A program made the translations under genes and the position numbers. The notes below the pieces were generated by a model, which saw only the letters and a list, made by a program, of their open reading frames with translations, was not told where the DNA came from and searched no databases. Positions 54,866-63,934 of a DNA stretch of 64,000 bases are shown in pieces. Source of the stretch: Halobacteriales archaeon YIM A00013 (GTDB taxonomy: Archaea; Halobacteriota; Halobacteria; Halobacteriales; Haloarculaceae); NCBI GenBank assembly GCA_025041195.1, contig JAKCFM010000001.1, forward strand, positions 1,550,001 to 1,614,000, written 5' to 3'. How positions within the stretch are numbered: position 1 is the stretch's first letter; every line of letters starts with the position of its first letter.

Positions 54866-55801
54866 ATGCCGAGTGATTGGCCTGAGCATCTCAATGATGA
54901 TCAAGCGAAACAGCAACTAACGTTCAAAGTAGATCGATTTGATCAACTTGCTAGTGATGCCCTCTCAATCTTCAGTATTCAGATGCTTATCTTCCCAGTA
55001 TATATTGCTGCTACTGCACTTCTTGTTAATATTCGCGATATTTCCGTTCCAGATATTACAATTCAGACAATAATTACGGTTGTCAGCGACGATTTTAAAG
55101 GAAAATTGACTGTGGTGCACATATTCGGATGGAGTGTCATCACAACATGCCTTATACTTTCATTGAGAGCGTATTACAAATCACGCAAAATAGCGTACAG
55201 GCTACCGAATGTGTACCATAACAGCGTGACACCTTCTACTATCGAGCGTGCTCTTCCGGATGATTCATCTGGGGCTTTTGGGTTCAAAATGGCAGAAAAG
55301 CAATACGTGAAAACTAATAATTTTATTGATAAATATAGCTACGATCCGTCGATCTCAGAAATTGCGTATAGGAGGTTCGACAGAATCAACAGCCTCGAAC
55401 GAGAGCTGCGAACGTCACTTGCTGTCTCACTTCTCTTCACACCTATAAGTATACTTTTAATTCTTGGTAGCTATCTCCCATCCCAATTAGTAGATATTAT
55501 TATAATTGTTTCAAAAATCATTATCATTTTAGCTATTATATTTGTTATTGCTAGCTATTATAAAATCTGGGAAAGTCTTGAATATTTAGTCGAATGGATC
55601 AAATCGTTAATAAAGGCGGTAATAATCGCTACAATTTCACATATAGTAACTGGAATCTCTGTTATAATATGGGAACCCCTTAAATCGGTATATTGTAGGT
55701 TGCGTAAAACGGGCCAGGAAGCGGAGGACGACGAATATGGTGTGGGTGAAGAAGATGAAGTTGAGAGTAGTGAAGGGGATGACGAAGGCCAGAAAGATTA
55801 G
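54866..55801 (+). CDS. AT-rich membrane protein of unknown function
   Basis: A 311-residue protein with two hairpins of hydrophobic segments (about 35-56 and 82-101, then 184-204 and 208-231) and a possible fifth (249-269). Between the pairs is a soluble loop of about 80 residues; the end is a strongly acidic tail with EAEDDEYGVGEEDE. Codon use is rich in A/T-ending codons, clearly unlike its neighbours, which suggests acquisition from another source. I recognise no family. It follows the aminotransferase on the same strand after 44 bases. What it does is unknown; a membrane-associated accessory or defence role is only a guess. Confidence 0.8.
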   Translation: MPSDWPEHLNDDQAKQQLTFKVDRFDQLASDALSIFSIQMLIFPVYIAATALLVNIRDISVPDITIQTIITVVSDDFKGKLTVVHIFGWSVITTCLILSLRAYYKSRKIAYRLPNVYHNSVTPSTIERALPDDSSGAFGFKMAEKQYVKTNNFIDKYSYDPSISEIAYRRFDRINSLERELRTSLAVSLLFTPISILLILGSYLPSQLVDIIIIVSKIIIILAIIFVIASYYKIWESLEYLVEWIKSLIKAVIIATISHIVTGISVIIWEPLKSVYCRLRKTGQEAEDDEYGVGEEDEVESSEGDDEGQKD

Positions 55802-55827
55802 ATTCTTCTCCATTGCGACCAATAATT

Positions 55828-55849
55828 ATACCAGTATAGTTACTAGTAT
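55828..55849. repeat. Imperfect inverted repeat after the AT-rich gene
   Basis: ATACCAGTA (55828-55836) and TACTAGTAT (55841-55849) pair with one mismatch around TAGT, followed by a T-rich stretch (attatatcatt). It may be the terminator of the AT-rich gene or an operator for the gene at 55898. Confidence 0.35.
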
Positions 55850-55897
55850 TATATCATTCGACAATACTATCTACGATTGATCAGTAGCTTTAGCGCG

Positions 55898-57340
55898 ATG
55901 GCAGCAACACGTCGTGCGGTGCTTGGCGCACTCGCGGCGGTGATGAGTCCAGTTGGCCACAGTGTCGATTCAACGGCACAGGGCGTTCAGTTGGGGAATC
56001 AGCAATCAATCAGATCGAGGCCCAAACGCATGACACGACGAACGTATCTCTGTTTGCCTGGCGTTGCGTACACGACGATCTTTGCGAACCTCCCGGTGTT
56101 ACTTTCTGATCGTCGCGAGCAACCGACGATCATCGTTGACGCTTACGATTACGAGCGCCTGCACGGACGGATGCTGACGGAGCCAGAGAACAAGGAAGTG
56201 CAGCTGCGCGGGACGATCGCGGATGCGCTCGTGCGACGGGGGACGATCCAGCTCGTGGATTACGCCGCCATGTATCCGATCGAGCGACAGGACGCACACA
56301 TTCATCAGTTCTGGGAAGCCGTTCGATCAGTCCCCGACGATGTAGTCCAGTCGGCAGCGAAGGAGTCGAACGCAGGCTACCTGGAGTTCGGCCGCGGAGA
56401 GTATCAGCAGTCGTTCCGAAGCGCGCTCGGTAACTGGGAAATCAACCTCAAGCGCCGTCGTCGCGTCGAGCGCCAGCAACGAAAGTTCGAGCGAGGAGCG
56501 GGCAATCCAGGGGAGTTTGCAGAGAACGTGTTCGCGCAGTATATTGCCGGCCTCGAAGTGCGAGCAACACTCGAGTCGCGCCACGACGTCAAAATCGATG
56601 GCGTGCTCGGACACGGAGATGAACAGGGGATCAGCACGATCATTCGCGAATCATCACTCGAATACGATCCATCAGTCCTCGCGCTTGGACCGAATGACCA
56701 CGCAATCGCACAGATTGGCCACCCCGATCCGTCCCATCCGGCGCGGCGACAGCGGCTCCTCGATGCGATTCACACCGTCGCACAGGAAACGACCGGGGTG
56801 GACGATGCCGACTGGTTCGTCCTTGGACCACAGCTCGCCGTTCCAATGTTCCCGCGGCTGGTCTCGATCGCCAGCGTCCGCGATGGACTCACCGAAAACC
56901 CGCGAGCGCTGGCAGACCAGGCGAGCGCGGCGCTATCGTTCCTCCAGGAAAAGCGTCGTGAGAACGCGCCTACCACACTCGCATACGACGCCGAAAAGCT
57001 CGAATCCGAGATCGAAACGACGCTGTCTGCAGCCTCGATCGAAGGACGATTACACCGGGCAGCAGACGTTGCAAACTACGCCGACGACATCAGAACGCTG
57101 CTCAATACCGAGCGATTCTCTCACGGCGCCATTTTGATCGCCGCCTCGATACTGATGGATCCGCAGTTTCGCTCAAACACGGACGTGTTGTATCGCAGGG
57201 CGCGTGCGCTACAGATTCGACGGCGACAGCTCACCGTGAGCGATCAGGAGATCGAATTTTTCAGAAACAGGGGACAGTATCGGAGAAATGAGGGCACCGA
57301 CAGGGATTGGTACCACCTGGCTGATAGAAATCGCCATTAG
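55898..57340 (+). CDS. Protein of unknown function, 480 residues
   Basis: About 480 residues, mostly alpha-helical with normal haloarchaeal base composition. The N-terminus (MAATRRAVLGALAAVMSPVG) looks like a short Tat-type signal, but a second MTRRTYLCLP at codon 45 is an equally possible start of a cytoplasmic form. No lipobox. Recognisable phrases are TIIVDAYDYERLHGRML, QLVDYAAMYPIERQDAH, LNLKRRRRVERQQRKFE-like basic helix, and a long C-terminal helical region. I recognise no family and no catalytic motif. Its stop interlocks with that of the convergent winged-helix regulator. Confidence 0.75.
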   Translation: MAATRRAVLGALAAVMSPVGHSVDSTAQGVQLGNQQSIRSRPKRMTRRTYLCLPGVAYTTIFANLPVLLSDRREQPTIIVDAYDYERLHGRMLTEPENKEVQLRGTIADALVRRGTIQLVDYAAMYPIERQDAHIHQFWEAVRSVPDDVVQSAAKESNAGYLEFGRGEYQQSFRSALGNWEINLKRRRRVERQQRKFERGAGNPGEFAENVFAQYIAGLEVRATLESRHDVKIDGVLGHGDEQGISTIIRESSLEYDPSVLALGPNDHAIAQIGHPDPSHPARRQRLLDAIHTVAQETTGVDDADWFVLGPQLAVPMFPRLVSIASVRDGLTENPRALADQASAALSFLQEKRRENAPTTLAYDAEKLESEIETTLSAASIEGRLHRAADVANYADDIRTLLNTERFSHGAILIAASILMDPQFRSNTDVLYRRARALQIRRRQLTVSDQEIEFFRNRGQYRRNEGTDRDWYHLADRNRH

Positions 57341-58248
57341 CTCGTTCGGACGGTCGTCCACTTTCGAGTGAGCGATTGCGACCCATCATACTGGCGACCG
57401 AGTTCCGATGCCATATCGAGCAGTTCATCCACCGTGATGGATTCTGGAATCGCCACCACCGGTTCGTCATCGACACACAACGTCGGTTCCACGACCGTGT
57501 CGGACGTCGTTGGAGAAAAGCCCACGACGGTTCGATCTTTCAACTGACCGTTGTCGGATTCTGGGATCGTTTCTGGTGTCTCCGACTCGTGCACCTCGAC
57601 GATCTGGACCAGCTCCGAGAATAGCCAGAGCTGTGCTGTGCCCTTCTCAGTAACTGTGATTGTGTCGGCTGCCAGCTCAATGCAGTCGTTGGAGGCGAGC
57701 GCGGCTAGCCGTCTTCGTAGCGTCCGCCGTGATGCGCCCGTCCCCGAATGCATCGACGTGGCCGTTTCGATCAGTGCTGCCCGCGATACTGTGCCAGTAA
57801 ACGGAGCTGAAAGCGAGGCGTCGAACGATCCGACCGAAGTGAACGCCGATAGAACGGTGAACAGTTGGCTGCTCCGGGTCGTCGTCAGCGGGGCAAGCGC
57901 TGTCTGGAGCATCGTTCGATCATCGGCCCCAGACCAGTCGATCGTAGACAGACCATCTCTGCGATCAATGAGGAGTTCGTTGACGACATCCAACACCGCA
58001 TACCCCGCCGACGTCACGGTGTATCGTGACCCCAATTTTTCGACGAGCGGAACCGCTAACTCTGAAAGCGCCCGCAGATGCTTTGACACCGCCGGTGGGG
58101 TACAGGCGAGCTGATCTGCGATTGCAACCTGTGTCTGTGCTTCCCCCCGACCCAGCAACCAGACCGTTCCAAGGGCTCGGGGGCTCAACGATCGAATGAT
58201 CTCACCGGCTCGATCGACGTGTTTGGGACGACCAACGGACGATGTCAT
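57337..58248 (-). CDS. Two-domain winged-helix transcriptional regulator
   Basis: A 303-residue protein. The first winged helix (QTQVAIADQLACTPPAVSKHLRAL) has an ArsR/MarR-like recognition helix; a second HTH-like part lies at GTGASRRTLRRRLAALASNDCIEL, again wing-like after it. The last 80 residues are acidic and could bind an effector. It is divergent from the TFB gene and its promoter contains an arm of a perfect inverted repeat (58273-58311), so it may control itself and the TFB. Its function is inferred from the domains only. Confidence 0.82.
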   Translation of the reverse strand: MTSSVGRPKHVDRAGEIIRSLSPRALGTVWLLGRGEAQTQVAIADQLACTPPAVSKHLRALSELAVPLVEKLGSRYTVTSAGYAVLDVVNELLIDRRDGLSTIDWSGADDRTMLQTALAPLTTTRSSQLFTVLSAFTSVGSFDASLSAPFTGTVSRAALIETATSMHSGTGASRRTLRRRLAALASNDCIELAADTITVTEKGTAQLWLFSELVQIVEVHESETPETIPESDNGQLKDRTVVGFSPTTSDTVVEPTLCVDDEPVVAIPESITVDELLDMASELGRQYDGSQSLTRKWTTVRTS

Positions 58249-58272
58249 GGTAATGGGACAGTAACACTCGGT

Positions 58273-58311
58273 TATCAGTGTTGGGTTTGATTACACATTA
58301 ACTGATAACAG
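58273..58311. promoter_or_regulatory. Perfect 9+9 bp inverted repeat between regulator and TFB
   Basis: GTTATCAGT (58273-58281) and ACTGATAAC (58303-58311) are separated by 21 bases, so the arm centres are 30 bp apart, near three helical turns. The left arm overlaps the likely TATA region of the regulator gene (27 nt before its ATG); the right arm lies just before the TATA-like gtatata of the TFB side. Confidence 0.6.
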
Positions 58312-58400
58312 TATATATTGCGAGTGTATTCATTTTCACTACAAGTTTTTAACCGATAATGGGAAATATATTAGTAGTATGGCAGCGACCATTAACCAGT

Positions 58401-59324
58401 ATGACTGCATCACAGGTACGGATGTCTGGGTGTCCTGACTGTGGGGGACGGGTGACAGAAGATCCCAAGCGCGGTGAGTTCGCCTGTACTGCCTGTGGGA
58501 CGATCATCCAGGAGCAACTGCTCGATCACGGTCCCGAGTGGACTGCACACGACGCAGCCGAATACGAATCAAAGGCTCGCGTTGGGCCACCGATAACGGA
58601 GACGCTCCATGATCGAGGGCTGTCGACGGTGATCGACTGGCGAGACAAAGACGCCCACGGCAATACGCTCTCAGCACGCAAGCGCCGGCAGATGCACCGC
58701 TTGCGAACGTGGAATATTCGATCGCAGACAAGTGATTCACAGAAACAGTATCGAAAGCAGGGGTTGGCTGAGATTGACCGGATGGCAGCCGCACTCGGAT
58801 TACCAACAGATGTGCGAGAGACCGCCAGTGTGACGTTCAGACGGGCACACAGTCACGGAATCGTCACCGGGCGGTCGATCGAATCAGTCGCTGCCGCGGC
58901 GCTTCACATCGGTGCCGCGATGGCCGGTCTGTTTCGAACACTCGATGAGATCGAGACGGTAGCGCGTGTTAGCAGAACCAGAATTGCCAGGGCGAAACGG
59001 GCAATTAACGCCGAGTTTGATCTACCGATCGAACCAGGACGGCCCGTTGCGTATCTCGACCGATTTGGATCACAACTCGAACTCGATGCGGATGCGCTCC
59101 GGCTGGCGCGTCGAATTCTTGAGACGGCACCGGACGAGTATCTCGGCTCCGGCGCGAGTCCAGTGGCAATCGCTGCGGCGGCGCTGTATCTTGCCGACGA
59201 TCTCACGGGTGGTCGATCGGTAAGCCAACGAGCAGTGAGCGAAACGTGTGGTGTGTGTATCGCAACGATTCAGACGCACCATCCACGGCTCAGAGACGGG
59301 TATCAATTGGCACACTCGAGTTGA
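58401..59324 (+). CDS. tfb: Transcription initiation factor TFB, divergent paralogue
   Basis: A 307-residue TFB. Zinc ribbon CPDC / CTAC (Cys11, 14, 29, 32), intact B-finger/linker (GPEWTAHDAAEYESKARVGPP, then GLSTVIDWRDKD), and two cyclin-like repeats. In the second repeat the usual recognition phrase with TIRNRY is replaced by TIQTHH, so the residues that read the BRE are changed and target promoters may differ. Haloarchaea carry several TFBs with different gene sets. ATG 58401 is preferred over ATG 58359 because of TATA-like atatatta at 58366-58373. Confidence 0.9.
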   Translation: MTASQVRMSGCPDCGGRVTEDPKRGEFACTACGTIIQEQLLDHGPEWTAHDAAEYESKARVGPPITETLHDRGLSTVIDWRDKDAHGNTLSARKRRQMHRLRTWNIRSQTSDSQKQYRKQGLAEIDRMAAALGLPTDVRETASVTFRRAHSHGIVTGRSIESVAAAALHIGAAMAGLFRTLDEIETVARVSRTRIARAKRAINAEFDLPIEPGRPVAYLDRFGSQLELDADALRLARRILETAPDEYLGSGASPVAIAAAALYLADDLTGGRSVSQRAVSETCGVCIATIQTHHPRLRDGYQLAHSS

Positions 59325-59333
59325 GATGTGATG

Positions 59334-59759
59334 TTAGCAACGCTCAGCACAGATCCGATCGATAATATCGCCGGTTGAGTAAAGCTCGCCGTCGAACTGC
59401 GGTATCTTGCCGGACGCACGGCGAACCGCACAATCTATGTCTCTCGCAGCGAGTGCAGTCTCGATCTCGCTATCATCGTGATGCTGGTCGTGACCGAGCA
59501 AAATCACGTCCGGATCGATCTCCTGAATCGGTACGAAAATATCCTCCGTGTGACCGAGATGTGCCCTATCAACCATCTCTAGCGACTCCACCATTGCTTG
59601 TCGCTGTTTATCTGGCAACACTGGTGGCGCCTTGTGTGTGACATTCGAAGCGCGCGCGATGATTACGTGCAGTTCGTCGCCGAGTGATTTTCCTTCCCGG
59701 AGATAGTGGACGTGTCCCGGGTGTAAAATGTCGAACGTCCCCTGAGCTACGACCTTCAT
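59334..59759 (-). CDS. ribL: Archaeal FAD synthase RibL
   Basis: A 141-residue nucleotidyltransferase, with motif HPGH at about 13-16 in [17 protein letters not shown] and a C-terminal region typical of RibL, ending in TGDIIDRI. It makes FAD from FMN and a nucleotide triphosphate (ATP, in related archaea also CTP). ATG 59759 is one base into the JAMM gene stop (TGATG), so the genes are coupled; an upstream GTG is an alternative start. Fits with the flavin genes elsewhere in the window. Confidence 0.9.
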   Translation of the reverse strand: MKVVAQGTFDILHPGHVHYLREGKSLGDELHVIIARASNVTHKAPPVLPDKQRQAMVESLEMVDRAHLGHTEDIFVPIQEIDPDVILLGHDQHHDDSEIETALAARDIDCAVRRASGKIPQFDGELYSTGDIIDRICAERC

Positions 59760-60244
59760 CACTTGAGCTCCCGATCGATATCTTCCTGTGTTACGTCGAA
59801 AAACTGTTCAGCTGGATCAGGCAGCGACACGTCAAACACGCGGAGCGAACACCGCTCACCGGAGCGGTCGTACGCCTTCCAGTCGGTTGGACCGTACGGA
59901 GCGCCCAGAATGATGTGTACCGACCCCTTGCCAAACGTTGACAGATCAGTATCACTGGGTCGAAGGGCTCCGTTTGGATGTGAATGAATTGAGCCGACAG
60001 CGTCCCGATCATTGGCCACCTGTTGTTCGTTCATCGTCGCCCGCACCGGAGAGGAACTCGTCCCGGGAACGAACAGAATCTCCGTGATAATCGTTCCATC
60101 CAGGTCCACGCCAAGCGACTGGGCCTCCTCAGCACGGAGCAATCCCATGAACTCGTTTGGGTGGGTGTCCTCGGCGGCCTCACGCGCAAACCTGAGGGTC
60201 TCCTCGGCGATGCCGAGAACCGTCTCCGAGCGAAACAAACCCAT
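59759..60244 (-). CDS. JAMM/MPN+ metalloprotease
   Basis: A 161-residue protein with the JAMM zinc motif H87-x-H89 followed seven residues later by S97 and then D100 ([16 protein letters not shown]), and an upstream glutamate at about 31. In haloarchaea such enzymes remove ubiquitin-like SAMP tags; I believe this is the ribL-linked homologue known in Haloferax as JAMM2, but that link is from memory. TATA-like cttagat is about 27 nt before ATG 60244. Confidence 0.87.
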   Translation of the reverse strand: MGLFRSETVLGIAEETLRFAREAAEDTHPNEFMGLLRAEEAQSLGVDLDGTIITEILFVPGTSSSPVRATMNEQQVANDRDAVGSIHSHPNGALRPSDTDLSTFGKGSVHIILGAPYGPTDWKAYDRSGERCSLRVFDVSLPDPAEQFFDVTQEDIDRELK

Positions 60245-60430
60245 ATCCCTCTAGACTCCCGGTTTCCATCTAAGCGTTCCGAAACACCCAGCCAATCGCA
60301 AGCCATTCTCCACTGGCTGCACGGCGTTTCGCCCGCTACCACACATATATCTTCACTGAAATGGACAATATGCAGACATAGATCATTCGAAAGGGAAGCG
60401 TTAACACCAACGAGGGCCGACTTCGGAGAA

Positions 60431-62299
60431 ATGCCACCTTCACGCGTCTCTATCACTATTGTCTACGACCTCGCACCGGGCTGTACGATCGACGATGTCG
60501 AAGTCGGCGAGCGATATCACGCCACTGTCAACGGCGTGGTTGATTACGGCGTCTTCGTCGATCTGTCGGATTCCCTGTCGGGGCTCGTACACGAATCGAA
60601 GCTTGATGGCGAATATGAGTATGGCGACTCGCTCATCGTTCAGTTGGATGAAGTTCTCGATAACGGCGATCTGAGCTTCAGTGAGGTTCAGCCAGCGGAG
60701 TATCGAACTGATGCTGTCGAGCCAGGCCGACTCGTTTCGGCCGGCGAGCTCGATGGAGCCGTCGGGGAAACCGTCCACATGATCGGCGAGATCATTCAGA
60801 TTCGCCAGACGACTGGCCCGACGATCTTCCAGTTGCGCGATGACGTTGGAATCGTTCCGTGTGCTGGATTCGAGGAAGCGGGTGTCAGGGCCTACCCCGA
60901 CATCGAACTCGGCGACATCGTGCGCGCGACCGGGACGGTCGAACAGCACGACGGTGCAAAACAGCTTGAGCTCACGGATTGTCAGACCGTTCCGAACCCA
61001 GCGGAGGTGCAATCACAGCTCGATGAGTCGCTCGATGCAGTCGCAGCACCGAACGATATCGATCCGCTCGTCGATTGGCCAGAGCTTGAGACGATTCTCA
61101 CTGACCTCGAGGATGTCGCCAAGACGCTTCGTCGTGCAGTTCTCGACGGGCGCCCAATTCGAATCCGCCACCACGCAGACGGCGATGGGATGTGTGCCAG
61201 CGTCCCGCTGCAGTTGGCGCTTGAGCGCTTCATCGAACAGCGCTATGAGACTCCTGATGCGACGCAGTATCTCCTCCGACGGCTCCCGAGCAAGGCGCCG
61301 TTTTACGAGATGGAGGATGTCACCCGTGATCTGAATCACGCACTCTCGGATCGGGACCGCCACGGACAGAAGCTACCGTTGTTTTTGATGCTCGACAACG
61401 GATCGACCGAGGAGGATACACCCGCTTACCGAACGCTGAACGAGTACGACATTCCAATCGTCGTGGTCGACCACCACCACCCAGACCCCGAAGCGGTCGA
61501 ATCGCTCGTCACGGATCACGTCAATCCGTATCTGCACGGTGAGGATTACCGCGTGACGACCGGCATGATGTCGGTTGAGCTCGCTCGCATGATCGATCCG
61601 TCGTTGACTGACGACGTTCGCCACGTTCCGGCCGTTGCTGGTCGGTGTGACCGCTCGCGCGCTGATGCGATGGACGCGTATCTCTCGCTCGCAGAGAGCG
61701 CAGGATACGACGAACAAGACATCGAAAACATCGGTGAAGCGCTTGATTACGCCGCATTCTGGCTGCGATACGACGATGGCAGTGGCTTCGTCAATGACGT
61801 GCTCGATGTCGGCTGTGCTGATGAAGATCGCCACGCCGATCTGGTGGAGTTCTTGGCCGAGCGCGCCGAACGGGATCGAGAGCGCCAGCTCGATGTTACG
61901 TTGCCACACACGGAGTATGAACAGCTGGACAACAGTGCGCATCTCTACCGCGTCGATGTCGAGCGCCACGCACATCGATTCACCTACCCGGCTCCCGGGA
62001 AAACGACCGGGGCCGTGCACGACACCAAGGTGACAGACCACGACGGCGATCCGGTGATCACGATCGGCTATGGGCCTGACTTTGCCGTCCTCAGGAGTGA
62101 TGGTGTGCGACTCGATATTCCAGAGATGGTAACTGCACTTGCCGATGAGTACACTGAAGCTGGTGTCAGTGGCGGTGGGCATCTCGTCGTTGGGTCGATC
62201 AAATTCGTCTCCGGTCGTCGGGAGCGAGTCCTCGATGCACTCGTCGAGAAGATGGCCGACGCAGCGATCGACGAGCAGCTCCGTTCAACGCTACTCTGA
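60431..62299 (+). CDS. S1/OB-fold plus DHH-DHHA1 phosphoesterase (RecJ-like)
   Basis: A 622-residue protein. Order: an S1 RNA-binding-like domain (about 12-75, GERYHATVNGVVDYGVFVDLSD), an OB-fold domain (about 100-190, VHMIGEIIQI), a DHH phosphoesterase domain with RHHADGDGMCAS, LMLDNGST and VVDHHHPDP, and a C-terminal DHHA1 domain with GGGHLVVGSIKF. It resembles haloarchaeal RecJ-like single-strand nucleases. The frame is open 136 codons upstream, but ATG 60431 has a TATA-like gcgttaac centred 28 nt before it and starts the S1 domain. Its final nine bases overlap the convergent phospholipase D-like gene. Confidence 0.92.
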   Translation: MPPSRVSITIVYDLAPGCTIDDVEVGERYHATVNGVVDYGVFVDLSDSLSGLVHESKLDGEYEYGDSLIVQLDEVLDNGDLSFSEVQPAEYRTDAVEPGRLVSAGELDGAVGETVHMIGEIIQIRQTTGPTIFQLRDDVGIVPCAGFEEAGVRAYPDIELGDIVRATGTVEQHDGAKQLELTDCQTVPNPAEVQSQLDESLDAVAAPNDIDPLVDWPELETILTDLEDVAKTLRRAVLDGRPIRIRHHADGDGMCASVPLQLALERFIEQRYETPDATQYLLRRLPSKAPFYEMEDVTRDLNHALSDRDRHGQKLPLFLMLDNGSTEEDTPAYRTLNEYDIPIVVVDHHHPDPEAVESLVTDHVNPYLHGEDYRVTTGMMSVELARMIDPSLTDDVRHVPAVAGRCDRSRADAMDAYLSLAESAGYDEQDIENIGEALDYAAFWLRYDDGSGFVNDVLDVGCADEDRHADLVEFLAERAERDRERQLDVTLPHTEYEQLDNSAHLYRVDVERHAHRFTYPAPGKTTGAVHDTKVTDHDGDPVITIGYGPDFAVLRSDGVRLDIPEMVTALADEYTEAGVSGGGHLVVGSIKFVSGRRERVLDALVEKMADAAIDEQLRSTLL

Positions 62300-63934
62300 A
62301 CGGTCTTCGAACGATATTCTGCGGGCGATCCACAGCGCTATCACCGTGAGGACGGCGAGCACGATGAGTGCACCCACTGGCAGTGGATCTTTCTTCTTCC
62401 CGTCCCAGTCTGTATCGAAGATTGTTGTGTAATACCGACCGACGGAGGGCCCCTCCATCATCACCAGCAGTTCTCGGTTGTTCTCTGCAGCGTTCTGATT
62501 CCAGTTCAGGCTCCCGAGGAAGACGGTGTCTGCATCGATGATGACTCCCTTGGCGTGAATCTTCTCGAAGCGACCCCGCGGATCAGCGAGTTTGACGCGA
62601 AGATCGAGATCTGAGCGGTTCGCACGTCGATTGAGCTGCGCTGCCATTGCTCGGTTCTCATCTCTGACGTACCATTCACTTGAGAGGAGGATTCGAACGG
62701 AGACACCTCGACGAGCGGCCGCGATCGCTGCAGTTGTAAACGGACCGTCCGGACCGCCGATTGATACCTGGATCACCCGGATCGAAGACGTCGCATTCGT
62801 GAGCGCTCCACGAAGGGATTGAGCGGCGTTTTCGGGACCGACCAGCAATCGCGTTCGATTGGGCTGGACCGTTTTCGGATCAACCGTCCGGTCGTAGCGA
62901 TCCCCGATCGGATCCGACGGCTCAAACGACGCCGATCGACGGTAGTGAGACCAGGGCTGGCTGGCGTTCCAGCCCCTATCTGCTCGAAACAGTTCGGTCA
63001 GTCCAGTTGCGATCTGGCGATTGGTGATTGTCGTTCCCCAGCCACGACTCGAACGGCTGCCAACACCGGAGGGCTTCCAGTTTTCCGTCAGTATGATTGC
63101 CGATTCATCCACAACCGCGTATTTTGCGTGATGAAACCGGTATCTGGCCTGCTCACCGCCCAGTATATGGACGGGGACACCGGCAGCCACGAGCCGATCG
63201 AGCTGTCGTGCCTGGCGCTGCGACATCCCCCCGACGGGACCGCCATCAAGCAGCAGTTCGACGGTCACTCCACGACGATGGGCCTCGATGAGATGCGTCG
63301 TAATCTGTGGATCACTGAACGTGTATCCTGCAAGTAAAATGCGATCGGTCGCTGATTTGAGCGAACTGACGACCGGTTTGGTTCCGCCAGGAAACGCATA
63401 CAGCGTTGCTTGGGCATGTGAGCTTTCGACAACGGGAAGATCAGTCGCTCCGCGCGGCCGCCACTCCCAGCCATCGTCCGTGGATATATAACGCTCTCCG
63501 GATCTGGCGTTCTCGTACGAGACGACATCGACCACACGACCGTCGGCCACTAACTCAAGTCGTTCACCAGTATTGGCAAGCGAGAGTGTTCCGTTGGTGC
63601 CAACAGTCTGTGCGCCATCCGTCGGTGGTGGTTTCGACGAATCCAGCGCTATCTGCACACGGCCCTGAACGGTCGTGTTCGAAACCGCAACCGCCCCTTC
63701 ATCGTCACGGAGGACGAGTGATGACGTCGAAGAGTGAACGATCAGTTCGACGAACTCACCCTGATCGTTTTCGGCGACTGGATCGGGATAGATCGCGACG
63801 ATTTCCGGATCAGCGGATGACGACGTCGTGTTAGAACTCGCACCCATTCCCATGAACGCAGAGGTACTGAGACAGAACAGACAGACTCCGTACACCAGCC
63901 ATTTCGAGGAAATCCGGAGCACAGATGGGAACAC
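62291..63934 (-). CDS. Membrane-anchored phospholipase D-like protein with lamin-tail-like domain
   Basis: A 547-residue exported protein. It has an N-terminal signal (LVYGVCLFCLSTSAFMG), a lamin-tail-like domain (ADPEIVAIYPDPVAENDQGEFVELIV, split into strands), two HxKx4D phospholipase motifs (HHAKYAVVD and HAKGVIID), the second followed by LGSLNWNQNA, and a C-terminal hydrophobic anchor (LIVLAVLTVIALWIARRI) with arginines on the inside. Both HKD motifs are complete, so it is likely active on phosphodiester bonds, possibly a nuclease or lipid hydrolase. Start GTG 63934 is supported by a TATA-like caaatac 27 nt upstream. Confidence 0.88.
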   Translation of the reverse strand: MFPSVLRISSKWLVYGVCLFCLSTSAFMGMGASSNTTSSSADPEIVAIYPDPVAENDQGEFVELIVHSSTSSLVLRDDEGAVAVSNTTVQGRVQIALDSSKPPPTDGAQTVGTNGTLSLANTGERLELVADGRVVDVVSYENARSGERYISTDDGWEWRPRGATDLPVVESSHAQATLYAFPGGTKPVVSSLKSATDRILLAGYTFSDPQITTHLIEAHRRGVTVELLLDGGPVGGMSQRQARQLDRLVAAGVPVHILGGEQARYRFHHAKYAVVDESAIILTENWKPSGVGSRSSRGWGTTITNRQIATGLTELFRADRGWNASQPWSHYRRSASFEPSDPIGDRYDRTVDPKTVQPNRTRLLVGPENAAQSLRGALTNATSSIRVIQVSIGGPDGPFTTAAIAAARRGVSVRILLSSEWYVRDENRAMAAQLNRRANRSDLDLRVKLADPRGRFEKIHAKGVIIDADTVFLGSLNWNQNAAENNRELLVMMEGPSVGRYYTTIFDTDWDGKKKDPLPVGALIVLAVLTVIALWIARRISFEDRSE

